From Piper betle (taxonomy: Eukaryota > Streptophyta > Magnoliopsida > Piperales > Piperaceae), in NCBI GenBank assembly GCA_033002965.1, contig JAURVB010001757.1, positions 1 to 64,000 of the forward strand: a DNA stretch of 64,000 nt. The letters are read 5' to 3'. Both the position numbers and the translations under genes were made by a program. Shown here in pieces: positions 1 through 10,197 of the stretch (the first letter of the stretch is position 1; the number at the start of each line of letters is the position of its first letter). The notes under the pieces were generated by a model that saw only the letters and a list, made by a program, of their open reading frames with translations, did not search any database and was not told where the DNA came from.

Positions 1-466
1 CCCAGCCACCATTGAAGCTGCCATGGCAGATGCCACATATGTTCCGCCTAAGGACGTCGGCGGCGTCTCGGAGCAAGACCATCTTCATCTCCGGCACCGA
101 CTCCGGTAACACCGCGCAACATGGGTGAAAGTAGAGATTCATGGTTGAGTTTGAGTGGACATGGCCGTCTCTACGTATCAAGTGGTTGCAAGCAGTGCAC
201 ACTTTTCTGTTCCCATCTTTTTGGTCATCAAACATGGACATTGGGCTGTGTTTGAGCTCGGTCTTTGGATGAAAAGGGTGGTAGAGGCGGACAAGAGGAG
301 TTGCACAGTCGCCATGGAATTGAAGGTTGCATGCTGGGCACCTGTAACTCGGGGCATGGTTGCTTATTTCTTTGCATATGAAGCACTGGTATGCCTTTCT
401 TGATGGATCCCACATGAGTTTGTGAGGGTGGACTTCATCACTCACCCTTGCTTCTATGAAGTTCAT
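1..466 (-). CDS. DC1 (Cys/His-rich C1-like) domain protein, copy A, partial at window edge
   Basis: Read on the minus strand from the ATG at 464-466, this encodes the N-terminal part of a DC1-domain protein and runs off the left edge. The visible part has the DC1 zinc-ligand pattern: an HPHKL start, a C-x2-C pair (YQCFICK), a second C-x2-C (YRCPAC), and H-x2-C (FHGDC). A second unit follows with C-x2-C (VCTAC) and FHPCC. DC1 domains bind zinc and are a plant-expanded relative of the diacylglycerol-binding C1 domain; cellular roles are mostly unknown. The sequence is nearly identical to copy C and differs more from copy B. Because copy C is cut off at essentially the same place where this window begins, copy A may also be truncated. 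Confidence 0.7.
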   Translation of the reverse strand, partial: MNFIEARVSDEVHPHKLMWDPSRKAYQCFICKEISNHAPSYRCPACNLQFHGDCATPLVRLYHPFHPKTELKHSPMSMFDDQKDGNRKVCTACNHLIRRDGHVHSNSTMNLYFHPCCAVLPESVPEMKMVLLRDAADVLRRNICGICHGSFNGGW

Positions 467-1066
467 ACTGATGTTGGTCTAGACGACAGCAAGAACAAGA
501 ATTGTAGAAGATTTTTATATATTTTTGTATATGCAGTTGCTATGCTATTGATTTGTCTATTGAAACAGCAAAGAGCAGTTTATCTATACGTCGGATCATC
601 AATAAAATGATAAAGACATAGTTACCAAGTAATTTACTCATTGGAAGCCAGAGTTTTAAGATCAGGAAATCAGATGATACATATCATGATCAGTATGATC
701 TCAACAAGTAATGATCTATAACAAAGCTCCCGTGATGATCATTTTAGGAGTAAACAGAATTATTCCTATGTATATTGGTGAATATAGATAGCAAAAAATC
801 TTAGAGCAAATTATAAAAATGATCTTCACAGCATCAATTATACCTGGAGAAGGCCACCAGGTTGCTACTTATGAATATCTCAGCCAATTTGCAGAGAACG
901 GAAGCTATTCAATCACCTTAACTGATCACTTCTAATCTAGAACCAATTATCAGTAAATATATAGGAGAGGCTGATCAGATATAGTCAATAGCCTCTTTTT
1001 TCTCTCTGTAGCCTCTTAGTAGAGCCTTCAAGCCTCAAATTACTAACATCATAAGTCCTTACATAC

Positions 1067-1337
1067 ACAATCATTTAATTCACGCGGAAGAATGGTGTGA
1101 TCCGACTCAATAGGACTGAGGATTAGATCTTTCCCTTTTCCCTGCTTGTTATGCTGTTTTGATGGAGCCATAGCCTGATCAAAACATAGTAAAATAGGAG
1201 AATTTTGAAAGTGAATGAGGGTTTGGAGATGGAGAATGGAAGAAGAAGAACAAGCAGCGGCCTCTTCTCAAAGGAACAAAATCAATTCATAGATTTTCCA
1301 AATCATGTCTGATCCGACCATCTTCCCTCCTTTTATA
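1067..1337 (-). promoter_or_regulatory. Possible minus-strand promoter and short first exon upstream of DC1 copy A
   Basis: On the minus strand there is a TATA-like box (TATAAAA, 1331-1337), a purine/pyrimidine-rich leader, and an ATG at 1169-1171. The ATG opens a 38-codon frame beginning MAPSKQHNKQGKGKD. A GTATGT donor-like site lies near 1062-1067. A candidate splice acceptor sits about 17 bases before the DC1 ATG, so this could be the real 5' end of the DC1 transcript. The same segment occurs in copy C (about 14,486-14,760) but is missing from copy B. I do not recognise the encoded peptide. Candidate downstream exon frames are not conserved between copies, so this is tentative. Confidence 0.3.
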
Positions 1338-1481
1338 CCATTCAAACATATATTATTACTATTTTACCCTTCCCTCTTCTAACTAACATAACTAACATTA
1401 CATTATTCATACCAAAGAAATTTGGAAACTTCATAACATCTACGTTTAATTGCCTCCAATCCTAGCCAACAGGCTCTTGAC

Positions 1482-2224
1482 TACTTCCTCACCGACCATT
1501 AGGAATAGTCCACATAGACTACTTGGTTTACAAGTTTTCTTGAATGCAAGAATGTTAGGGAGTTACATTAGGCCGGCAAGCCGTTTAGTTGAATATGTAA
1601 TACCATAACGAATATTATGTGACCTTTCAATATTACTAGTAGCATAACTAGTTCTTATCTCTAACTTCAAAGACTCTTTACATACCTCCTTAACGACCAT
1701 TAGGAGTAATCCACGTAGACTACGTTACGTACAAGTTTTCTTGAATGCAAGACTATAAGGGAGTCGCATTAGACCGGCAAGTCATTTAGTTGAATATGTA
1801 ATAGCATAACGAATATTATGTAATCTTTCAATATTAGTGGGAGCATAACTAGTTCTTATCTCTAGCTTCAAAGACTCTTTACATATATAGTTTCTATATA
1901 TTTGCATGTTGAAATGTAGACTGACTTGTATGAATCTTCCACTTATGCCACAATATTATTTTACATATTTTCCATTGTCAACATATGCATGTATGGTGTA
2001 TAATATATTGATAAAATATTTTTCTTCTCATGACGTCATTATTGGTGATTAAAATTCCAGAGTTCCTTCAACATGTTAAATACATCTAACATAAAATTGA
2101 CTCGATCAAATAATTATCTCAAAAGAAAATTAAGAATTATTTTTTAGAAAATGATACCATGTATTAGAAGCCTTATAAATGAGAGCTAAACAAGAGAAGG
2201 CAAAATCACCAAAAACTTAATCAC

Positions 2225-2263
<39 letters not shown>

Positions 2264-2265
2264 TC
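1482..2265. repeat. Two tandem units of about 202 bp plus a shared tail with a TGACGTCA site
   Basis: Units begin near 1482 and 1684, each starting with a C-T-rich ACCGACCATTAGGA-like segment and ending in TCTCTAACTTCAAAGACTC or a close variant. The second unit continues into a tail with a palindromic TGACGTCA (2031-2038), a core recognised by plant bZIP factors. A diverged copy of unit plus tail recurs at 2905-3460. An AT dinucleotide run (2231-2261) and AAT/AAAT runs (2308-2345) follow. No protein is recognisable, so the nature of the element is unknown. Confidence 0.8.
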
Positions 2266-2305
2266 TACAAACCTATAACTAAATGTGTGGCATGCAAATC
2301 GAGAC

Positions 2306-2340
<35 letters not shown>

Positions 2341-2637
2341 AATAAATGTACTCATAGATAATTAGATAAATAATAAATACATAAATATAAATGTTTTAAT
2401 CATAAAATAATATAATTATACTATTTGAATACATAGGTAAACACGAGTAAATATCAACATATACTCGTGTTAGTAACGTATAAATAAAAATAAATAAATA
2501 CATAATAATTTAATAAATAAATAAACATCCAATACACATTAATTATGAATATTAATAATATCATAGATATACAATACAAGAATACATAACTAAATAAAAA
2601 TAAATAATAACATACACACGAAAAAAGAAATAAATAA

Positions 2638-2668
<31 letters not shown>

Positions 2669-2904
2669 TATAATTTAGCAAACATAAATAAGACTAATAT
2701 TAATAAGTAAATATATCATTGATAATAATAAGTAATTATATAAACAAGCATTATAATCAATAAATACATGAATAACAAGAAATGAATAATAATAAATAAA
2801 TAAAATAATAAATAAAAAAATAATCATAACATCCAAACGTGTTAAATTATGTAAATATGCGTCCAAACTAATATATGGGTTCTCAAATTACATCTAAACA
2901 TGCT
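2266..2904. other. AT-rich simple-sequence DNA, no gene seen
   Basis: Composed largely of A/T, with AAAT and AAT runs and short TA runs near 2640-2666. Several open frames exist, but they translate to low-complexity Tyr/Ile/Leu-rich strings and are chance products of the composition. The right part (to about 2,820) matches 13,260-13,416 just before the copy B/copy C junction. Confidence 0.8.
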
Positions 2905-3428
2905 AAATCACCTACAAGTTTTCTTTAATGCAAGACTATAAAGGAGTTGCATTAGGCCGACAAGTCATTTAGTTTAATATGTGATAACATAATGAATATT
3001 ATGTGACTTTTTAATATTAATAGTAGCATAACTAGTTCTTATCTCTAACTTCAATAACTCTTTACATATATAGTTTCTATATATTTACAAGTTGAAATAT
3101 ATACTGACTTGTACGAATCTTCTGCATATGCCACAATATTATTTGCAAATTTTATTTTAAATATTTTCCATCTTCAACATATGCATATATATGGTGTATA
3201 ATGTATTGATAAAATATTTTTCTTCTCATGACGTCATTATGGCTGATTAAAACTCCAGCATTCCTTCAACATGTTACATGCATCTAACATAAAATTGACT
3301 TGATCAAATAATTATCTCAAAAGAAAATTAAGAATTATTTTTTAGAAAATGATACCATTTATTAGAAACCTTATAAATGAGAGCTAAATAAGAGAAGGCA
3401 AAATTCCCCAAAACTTAATCATTGTTAT

Positions 3429-3459
<31 letters not shown>

Positions 3460-3460
3460 G
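2905..3460. repeat. Diverged internal copy of the 1735-2265 repeat block
   Basis: Starts with the same ACAAGTTTTCTTTAATGCAAGACTAT-type segment as the second 202-bp unit and follows it collinearly through the TGACGTCA site (3229-3236) to the terminal AT run. It is more diverged than copies A and C are from each other, so this internal duplication predates the 13.4-kb one. The equivalent in copy C is about 16,335-16,888. Confidence 0.8.
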
Positions 3461-4193
3461 ACACTCGCTCGAGAAAGAGAGAGAACTCATCTCTACCTCA
3501 ATACCAATCTTGAAAATTTAATTGTCAAAGTCTATTTGAATGAGATTATTTAATTAATTTTTTTGTTTAGAAATATTAGTTTACTATAGTTTAGATGGGT
3601 AGAATATTTTTTATTTTATGAGAAAAAATATTAGATTACTGTAAATTTTGACCTGCGCAATATTGTCAAGTCTATAATATATAACAATGAAAATTGAATT
3701 ATGTAAAATTATTTAAAAACCAATAAAATGGTAAAATTTTGATTATTGGAAAACCTTATAAACTCAATTAATGGTTACATTATAATAAAAATTTCTAAAA
3801 TCTTAAATAGCAGTGGTGACCGAACTATAACTACGTCGTTTACAGCCATACGGACAACTGTGAAAGTAAAAAACTTCCTTAAAACAAATGAAGCTTGTAG
3901 GAAAGGTTTTGACGTCCCACTTGTATGTTTATCATATGCTATGGTCTTTTGTGAGCTCCTTTTATGAACGGAGATACATTGGGGGAAGAACAGGATTTTA
4001 AAGCGTCTCCCAACATTTATATCTCAACAATTGGACCATACAAAATGTACCAATTTCGAATTTACATAATATCATACTCCCACCACAATTATAGAGGTTA
4101 GAACCGATAGCTAAGCCAATGTGCTCAATTTTAAAACTAGTACATCGTTCGTTAAAATGTTGCGACCAACAGGAATGTTAGCATTTGTTAGGC
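3461..4193. other. Spacer between repeat block and APC13 copy A, no gene seen
   Basis: Begins with a GA-rich stretch (CTCGAGAAAGAGAGAGA, near 3468), then AT-rich DNA. A short plus-strand frame at 3746-3967 is preserved in copy C but resembles no protein I know and is probably noncoding. The right part probably holds the APC13 3' UTR, since APC13 ends at 4194 on the minus strand. Confidence 0.6.
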
Positions 4194-5096
4194 TCAGACA
4201 TTTTCCAGTGCAAGTTCCCGCCAGGCATCAGCTTCAACTGGTTGATTTTCCTGGTCTGCAAGCGAAAGACAGAAGCAACTGATGAAACTTATTCTTATAT
4301 ATCTACATATATACATACACTCATGTTTGCCAGACATTCAAGTTTCATAAAGGTTCTCGAATCTCAACAGATGATGCTAAAAAGACATGAAATCCCCTAC
4401 CCTAGAAAGATGAGGAGGCAAACAAACAGTAAAGAAGCGTAAACATATTATCAGTCATTAAAAACCGTAAACTGTCGTTAACTGTTTGCCACATACAGAC
4501 TGAAGTCTTTTCTCATTTGATGCAACAGATCCACCGAATGCAAATCTCATTTTAATGAAAAATGAATTTTCATTGTTTTCCAACACAGAATGCAAGGCCG
4601 TGCCTTGTAAATGGAAGCATGTGGGTTCCAGAACTGATTCACAATTTTACAAGTCTAACACCAAATGGAACAGGAACCAGTAAGGGAAAAAACATAGAAC
4701 CAAAGATATAATACCCAAGGTTATATATAAAGCGCCATAACAATTCAACTCTATTATTCTTGCAGGTGATAAGAAATTTACTTGCTTCCTCAGAGTCCTC
4801 TGTGCGTACTGCACTGTCAAGGGGCAATGCTATATCTGAAAATAAATGATATTATAGATAATGTTAATCGTTTAAAGAGATCTCAATCGGCTTCAAAGCA
4901 ATACAGATATTGAAGGCGCAACAAAATAGATCAATTCAAACTTTTTCGTAGAAGCTGCATTCATTCCTCTGAAATTGAGATTCCAGCAAAACAATTTTTA
5001 CTAAATAACTAAAATACCTTCGTTAGGCAAGGTATCCCTCATCCATTCCTCATCAACAACATCTAACAATATGCCCAAGCTCAGAAATTCAGTCAT
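4194..5096 (-). CDS. Anaphase-promoting complex subunit 13 (APC13/BONSAI), copy A
   Basis: Three coding exons on the minus strand: 5018-5096, 4782-4835 and 4194-4255, giving 64 residues. All junctions are GT-AG and phases close exactly (79+54+62=195 nt). The protein shows the APC13 core [19 protein letters not shown] near its start, an acidic middle, and the C-terminal [12 protein letters not shown] motif typical of plant APC13. APC13 is a small structural subunit of the APC/C ubiquitin ligase that drives mitotic cyclin destruction and helps hold its TPR subunits together. A splice-acceptor-like sequence 10 bases upstream of the ATG (near 5107-5112) suggests a 5' UTR intron reaching toward the GC-rich segment near 6,550. 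Residue 2 is Thr here but Ala in copy C. The reading frame is intact. Confidence 0.9.
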
Positions 5097-6444
5097 TCTT
5101 GATCCTCTGTCGGGAAAAGAACATCACCAAGTAAGCCCTCCAGTAAGAACACCCGTAATGTTTTCTTTATAACAAAAACAGAATGAAAACAACTACCAAG
5201 GTTAGTTAACACACAGCTTGTCTCCACCTTCTGGTAATTAAAGCAAATAACATTTGTAATACTCTTTATCTAATGACATGATACAGATTAAACCACAGTA
5301 AAAAATGATCACGGTAAGGCTATAAAAATGCAAAAGATGAACATGCTTATGTATAACTACATTAAAAAACAGAACTTATAGTTTTTAAAAAATATATTGT
5401 GAGAAAAATTCTTAATGGGAATTTTCCCCAATGGAATTTCTAAGAAATAAAGTCCAGGCGTAAATAAGCAAAAATGATTTATCACCAGCGTTGCCTATCT
5501 GATAGGATGATGGTTTATTGTTATTAAAATATCAAATGCAAGGTTAGAATTAGATGTTTGTTGTTAGTTTGAATTTGAATACCAAAAATCCAAAAATAGA
5601 GTGTTCTGTATGTTGTAGTTTCAATTTGAATTTCAATTGCTTTTGTTAAAAGGGTATAAAGGAAGACTTGAAATGTAAATTTGAATCAGACAATCCCTCT
5701 TCCTCTTTTACTCTATCTCTCTGATCTTCCCCAATCTTCTACCATGTCACTTCTTTTCTCCTTTCTTCTTCAATTCCATCTTCATCATCATCTCCATCTT
5801 CAATCTGTCCTCCTACACTCCCCCTTACTCCTTTATCTTAAATTCCATTCCTATCTTTCATCTGTCCTCCATCCTAATTCAAGCCCAATCCAAGCAGAAC
5901 CGCATCACTATCAGCCATCTCAAGTCCGTACAAATTTACTCCATACCACAGATAAGTTACACTTTTAAGAGTAAACAAAGACATCCCAAGATTCTCAACT
6001 CAGGAAGAAGAAAAAGTGAATCCATGTTACATGCAATCACAACAGGCATAACGTTATCCCATTTTAGCACTGCAGGAACAAAACCAACAAGGATTTCATA
6101 TTGAAACGTCTATTATCAACCGTACTATAAACAGCTAATTTATTAAAAAAAACGTAAAATTTTTTCTTCCAATGAAATATATTAAGATGATATTCATCTT
6201 TTTTAAAAAAAAAACAACAAATACGTTGTTACTTCTGATATAGTTCCAATCACTGAATTTCCCATCAAATGATTCAGATAGTCATCAAAATCCCCCAATT
6301 CGGAATTTCCAAGTAACTAGTGATTGGAAGAACTAGATCGTTGCCACAAACAAACAAAAATAAAAATCAAAACTTTGAGCTGACATCAACACCCGGCATC
6401 AACTACTTGCAACGTCAGAATACAACTAACTACCCGACGCTAAA
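5097..6444 (-). other. Probable 5' UTR intron of APC13 copy A, including a 350-bp segment absent from copy C
   Basis: No coding exon is recognisable here. The stretch lies between the acceptor just upstream of the APC13 ATG and a GC-rich putative leader. About 5,339-5,690 has no counterpart in copy C, where flanking sequences meet near 18,755. I cannot tell insertion in A from deletion in C. The T/C-rich stretch 5,690-5,840 gives a Leu/His/Ser-rich frame on the plus strand that I regard as chance. Confidence 0.5.
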
Positions 6445-6700
6445 CTACCAACACAAAACTGCAACAAAATCGCTCATCCACCCCCCAAAGAACGCAACTT
6501 TCACCATCCAGCAGACTACGCCCACCGGGCACTGGGGAAGGTAGAGAAAAATAGGGGAGAAGGACACCGTACTTGGGGAAGGCAGAGGAAGGTCACCGGA
6601 GTCTCGGCCGGCGGCGGCACGTCGGAATGACTGAGTCAGGCCTAATGGCCAAGGTAGTAAGGTAGCGAGGTTGGAAGCCTCTTTGGGACCCAGTGGGTCT
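6445..6700 (-). promoter_or_regulatory. Putative promoter and leader exon of APC13 copy A
   Basis: A short GC-rich island (peak around 6,580-6,640) in AT-rich DNA, placed where the APC13 leader exon should be. On the minus strand it holds CT-rich leader-like sequence and a donor-like CCCGGTGGGCG near 6,520-6,535. The counterpart in copy C is about 19,520-19,770. It is assigned from position and composition only. Confidence 0.4.
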
Positions 6701-6749
6701 GGCTTATTTTTATTATTTTTATGTGGGGGAGAAAAAAAGAGAGACATTC

Positions 6750-7480
6750 TTTTAAATTTTTAGTTTGATTAACCTTAATTCGGTTAAAATATTTTGTAGG
6801 ACTAGGCTTAGTTGAGCCACTTGATCCAAGATATTATTTAAATCTAGTTAAGATGTCGTGTTATGCGCTATTATAATTAAATTTTAATTTAATAAATAAA
6901 CTCTCTTTAAATAACCCGATAGACTTTAATGATTTAAATTTTTAAATAAATTTTGATTGATTTTAAAAATATATGTTATCGAATAAGAAGATAGACTATA
7001 TTAATTTAATTTTTTATTTTTTTATATTTTGATTGGTTAAATCCCTTATTTTTAATAAGAGGCTAGTATTAACTTTTTTTTATCAATAAATAATTATAAT
7101 ATAAGAATTGAGTTTCCATTTTTAGCTCGATTAACCTTAATTTAGTTAAAATATTTTCTATAACTAGGGCGAGTTGAGCTACTTGATCCACTATATTATT
7201 TAAAATTAGTTAAGATGTCGTGTCATACATGACTTATATTATAGTTAATTTTTAATTTTTTAAATAAACTCTCTTTAAATAATGTGATAGACTTTAATAA
7301 TTTAAATTCTTAGATATGGATTCTGATTGATTCTAAAGAATATCTTATTGAATGAGAACATACACTATATTAATTTGGTTTATTTTATTTTATTTTTATT
7401 GTATTTTGAATAGTTAAATCTACTAATTTTAATCAGGGACTAACATTGAGTTCTCATTTTATTAATAAGAGTAGATGAGT
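6750..7480. repeat. AT-rich tandem dimer, unit about 365 bp
   Basis: The sequence from about 6,752 (TTTTTAGTTTGATTAACC) is repeated with divergence from about 7,116 (TTTTTAGCTCGATTAACC). Both units contain the same ordered landmarks: TTAAAATATTTT, GTTGAGC-ACTTGATCC, AAGATGTCGTGT, AAACTCTCTTTAAATAA and ATAGACTTTAAT. Copy C has the same dimer at about 19,810-20,500. No coding potential or recognisable transposon protein. Confidence 0.75.
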
Positions 7481-7772
7481 TATTGCGCCTTGGATTTGAG
7501 GTGCTCGAATGAATTATCAAGTTTGTAATTTAAATTAGTGAATTTAGAATTTTAAATTGAGGGTGAAATCAATGCCGAATACTATAAATGTAAATAAATA
7601 TTAATTTAATTTGATTCTGACTTGTATTGATATCAAATTAATGAAAAAAATAGAGAATTTTGATTGGCATTAAATTAATTTAGCAGACATTTGATAAAAA
7701 TCTGATAGAAACGTTGATATTCTGACTTGTATTAATATCCATGGAAGACTAATATTTTGATGTAAATTGCAG

Positions 7773-8575
7773 TCATGCGACGCATCGCTCCTCCTTGAAA
7801 CATTCGGCGACACAGTTTCGGAGAAGAAATCAGCGAGAAACTTTGGCATGAGGAACTTCAAGTACATCAACACCATCAATGCAGCTCTTGAAAGGGAATG
7901 CCCCATGACCGTCTCTTGTGCTGACATAGTTGCTCTTTCTGCTAGAGAAGGTGTCATTCTGGTAAGTAATTTGTGTCCCACAAATACATTAACATCATCT
8001 GTTTTTAGCTAGATTTGAACCGATAATAAAAACAAGCAGCATTTGACAAGGAACACTATCTAGTTTAGATTGTTGTAATTGTATAATTTGCTGCAGCTAG
8101 GAGGGCCCAACATTAGCATGAGCACAGGAAGAAGAGATAGCAAGGTGAGCCATGCGGAGGTCATTGAGAGCTTCCCCGCCAACTACAATGATAGCATGTC
8201 TGTGGTGCTTTCTCGCTTCGAATCCATTGGAATCGATGCCGAAGGATCTGTAGCACTGTTTGGTACGTACCCTATCACATTTATCTCCCTCACACTCATA
8301 ATCATAATCATATGGAAGAGGAGCTTTGGTGCAACCGGGAACAGTTACAATAGATCCTAATGATCTGAGAGTTCTGCGAATTAACAAGTTGATCCCACCT
8401 TACGTCGGTGCCCGTCACCGGAGCTGGACCGGACCCTAAGGCCATCGAGTACGCCCTGAAGGACAGAGATACACAATTGGTGATTGACAACATGTATTAC
8501 AAGCATCTGGGGGAACACAAGGTGCTCTTGTTGGTAGGTCAGCAACTGTTGTCTGATCCTAACACTTCACCTTGA
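7773..8575 (+). pseudogene. Class III peroxidase fragment (peroxidase 21-like), truncated and frameshifted
   Basis: Exon 2-like sequence (7,773-7,961) encodes SCDASLLLE and VSCADIVALSAREGV, hallmark class III peroxidase motifs. It is followed by a GT-AG intron and exon 3 (8,097-8,262) encoding LGGPNISMSTGRRDS. A degraded fourth exon (8,388-8,575) keeps a recognisable DNMYYKHLGEHK segment but shifts frame near 8,435 and stops early at 8,573-8,575. The first exon with the distal catalytic Arg/His is absent, and the proximal haem-His motif (normally HSVGRVH-like) is not found, so no active haem enzyme can be made. The motifs most resemble the peroxidase 21 subgroup. It lies just beyond the end of copy A and has no counterpart in copy C. 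Confidence 0.85.
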
Positions 8576-8589
8576 GATGTATAATTAAT

Positions 8590-9055
8590 TCAATTGAAAA
8601 TTTATAGTTATATTTTGACTTATATATTAGATCTTATCTAATGAGATATTAAATGCCAGACTAAAATTTTTAGGGGTCAATAATTAAACTTGTCATAATT
8701 ATTATTTAATATTTATATGAGTTACTCTTCATATAGCTTATATAAACTGCATATTTATTTAATTTGAACATTTTTTAGTGGGTTTTACGAAATAATATTT
8801 ATATCTATAAAAAGTAGGATGTATAAGTAGAAACTTGATAAATATTTCTCCTTTTTTGACATCGTTATGACCTACTTTTAAATTTTAAAACATATATAAA
8901 TTTATAAATATTTTAAAATTCAATATCATTGTAATTACTTTGATAATTAAGATAAAAGTTTTAGAAATATTAGATTGTCTTACAATTTTATAATTATCCT
9001 TATTATTTATTATTTTATTTATTTATATAATTTTTGAACGGTGAGATCCACTAAA
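8590..9055 (-). mobile_element. AT-rich repeat, inverted relative to a copy at about 20,990-21,440 (possible foldback MITE)
   Basis: The reverse complement of this stretch aligns by eye with 20,990-21,440. Shared landmarks in order are a GTGGRTCTC segment followed by a TTCAAAAATTA segment, TAATATTTCTAA, TCTTAATTAT, AATATTATTT followed by GTRAAACC, and TATATAAGCTAT. The ends of each copy are loosely inverted to each other (AAGCTTTATA / TATAAGCTAT), as in foldback MITEs. No transposase is encoded. Exact ends and target duplication were not established. Confidence 0.5.
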
Positions 9056-10197
9056 TTAGGCAAAATAAAGAGTACTAAATTAGTCAAAAGAAAGAGTGTA
9101 CTTCGCGTGAGTTGGTGTAGCTTGTGTAACAGACAAGATTCAGAACATCGAGTGGTGGTCAAACATCAATTGGGCCTACTGATTAGGCCTTATACTTCGC
9201 ATAAGTCCGCATCGCCCGATTGTTACATGGGCTTGAGGAGTTCTTGGCCCACCTAGTCGTCCATGCGTTGGACCCATGATTTGCCGGTTCCATGTGCAGC
9301 ATGGATCCGCCCATGATTTGTCCGGCCCAAGTACACCAAGCGATCCATGAGCCCATATGTTGGACGTATTGACACGTTGGCCCACTAAATAACGTACAAA
9401 TACATATTCTAGCTGCCGACACGATCATATATCGACAACGCTATTTGTTGGCCAGTTTACCATTTTACGACACTTTCAAATTAAATTGAAAAAAATAACT
9501 AATTTATTTTATTTACCATTTAAAAATATTAAAAATTCAATAGTAAACTTAAGTGTGCAATTTTCATTTCGAACCGTGTGCGGCGGTAGAAGCCTATGTA
9601 GTTATTGTTTTACTGATTTATTATTGAAGGCAACTATTTGTTTTTGGAAGTAAAAATGTAGTTATATTGATCTAAATAAATAAAAACTAGTATTATCATC
9701 CTAATTAATTAAAATTTTATATTTTTATATTCTTTTAAAGGTTTGTGTATAAATTAATACATAGTGTAAGTGGCACCAAATTTGTAATATTAATAGGGTT
9801 TTAAAATGTCAAAGAATTTTGTGTAACTTAAATTAAAATTTATCAATTGTTAATTTTTAATTGCATAAACGACCACTACGTAGATTTTAAAATTGCTTGT
9901 GATATTTCCTAGAAAACTGTTCCACATCTAATATCATACTCACCAAGTTGTATATGTATATGGTCTCTTAGCCAGGAGATATACACAATATTAATATATC
10001 GACAAGATAACTTGTGTACAGTACTGAATTAGCTTACAGAAAATACACACTTCTTCATCAAGAACATATAATGCAAACCAGAAATCTTTCAATTATTCTG
10101 CTCAATTCCCTTACAGAACGAGTAGAACAAGGAGGACTCTTTGTTATTTATTATACACAGCAAGAAAATTCTCGATCACGACAGCAACGACAATATT
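9056..10197. other. Spacer, no gene recognised
   Basis: A moderately GC-rich patch at 9,170-9,430 contains several GGCCCA/TGGGCC-like words but no recognisable protein on either strand; the rest is AT-rich. The last part (about 10,000-10,197) lies directly 3' of DC1 copy B on the minus strand and may be its 3' UTR. Confidence 0.6.

Larger units (their letters stand above)
1..7720. repeat. Copy A of a tandem segmental duplication
   Basis: This stretch is repeated in the same orientation as copy C at 13,417-20,784. The offset is 13,420 bp at the left edge and shrinks through small indels plus one gap of about 350 bp. By eye the copies differ at only a few percent of positions, including in noncoding DNA, so the duplication looks recent. 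In order it carries a DC1 gene piece (minus), 200-bp tandem repeats, AT-rich DNA, a complete APC13 gene (minus) and an AT-rich tandem dimer. Similarity ends near 7,720, just before a peroxidase fragment that copy C lacks. The left boundary is not visible: position 1 lies 4 bp inside the point where copy C begins. Confidence 0.93.

Noticed and set aside
831..905. Possible minus-strand exon ending in a good donor near 850, downstream of the MAPSKQ start
   Set aside because: The open frame is broken by different small indels in copies B and C, so it is not conserved as coding.
1482..2265. CRISPR-like array
   Set aside because: The repeat units are about 200 bp and tandem without unique spacers, in a plant nuclear context.
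2454..2866. Tyr/Ile/Leu-rich minus-strand frames suggesting small membrane proteins
   Set aside because: They are translations of AAT/AAAT/TA simple repeats and occur wherever that composition does.
5681..5968. 95-codon plus-strand frame rich in Leu, His and Ser
   Set aside because: Arises from a T/C-rich tract within the putative APC13 leader intron; there is no ATG in copy C at the equivalent start and no family resemblance.
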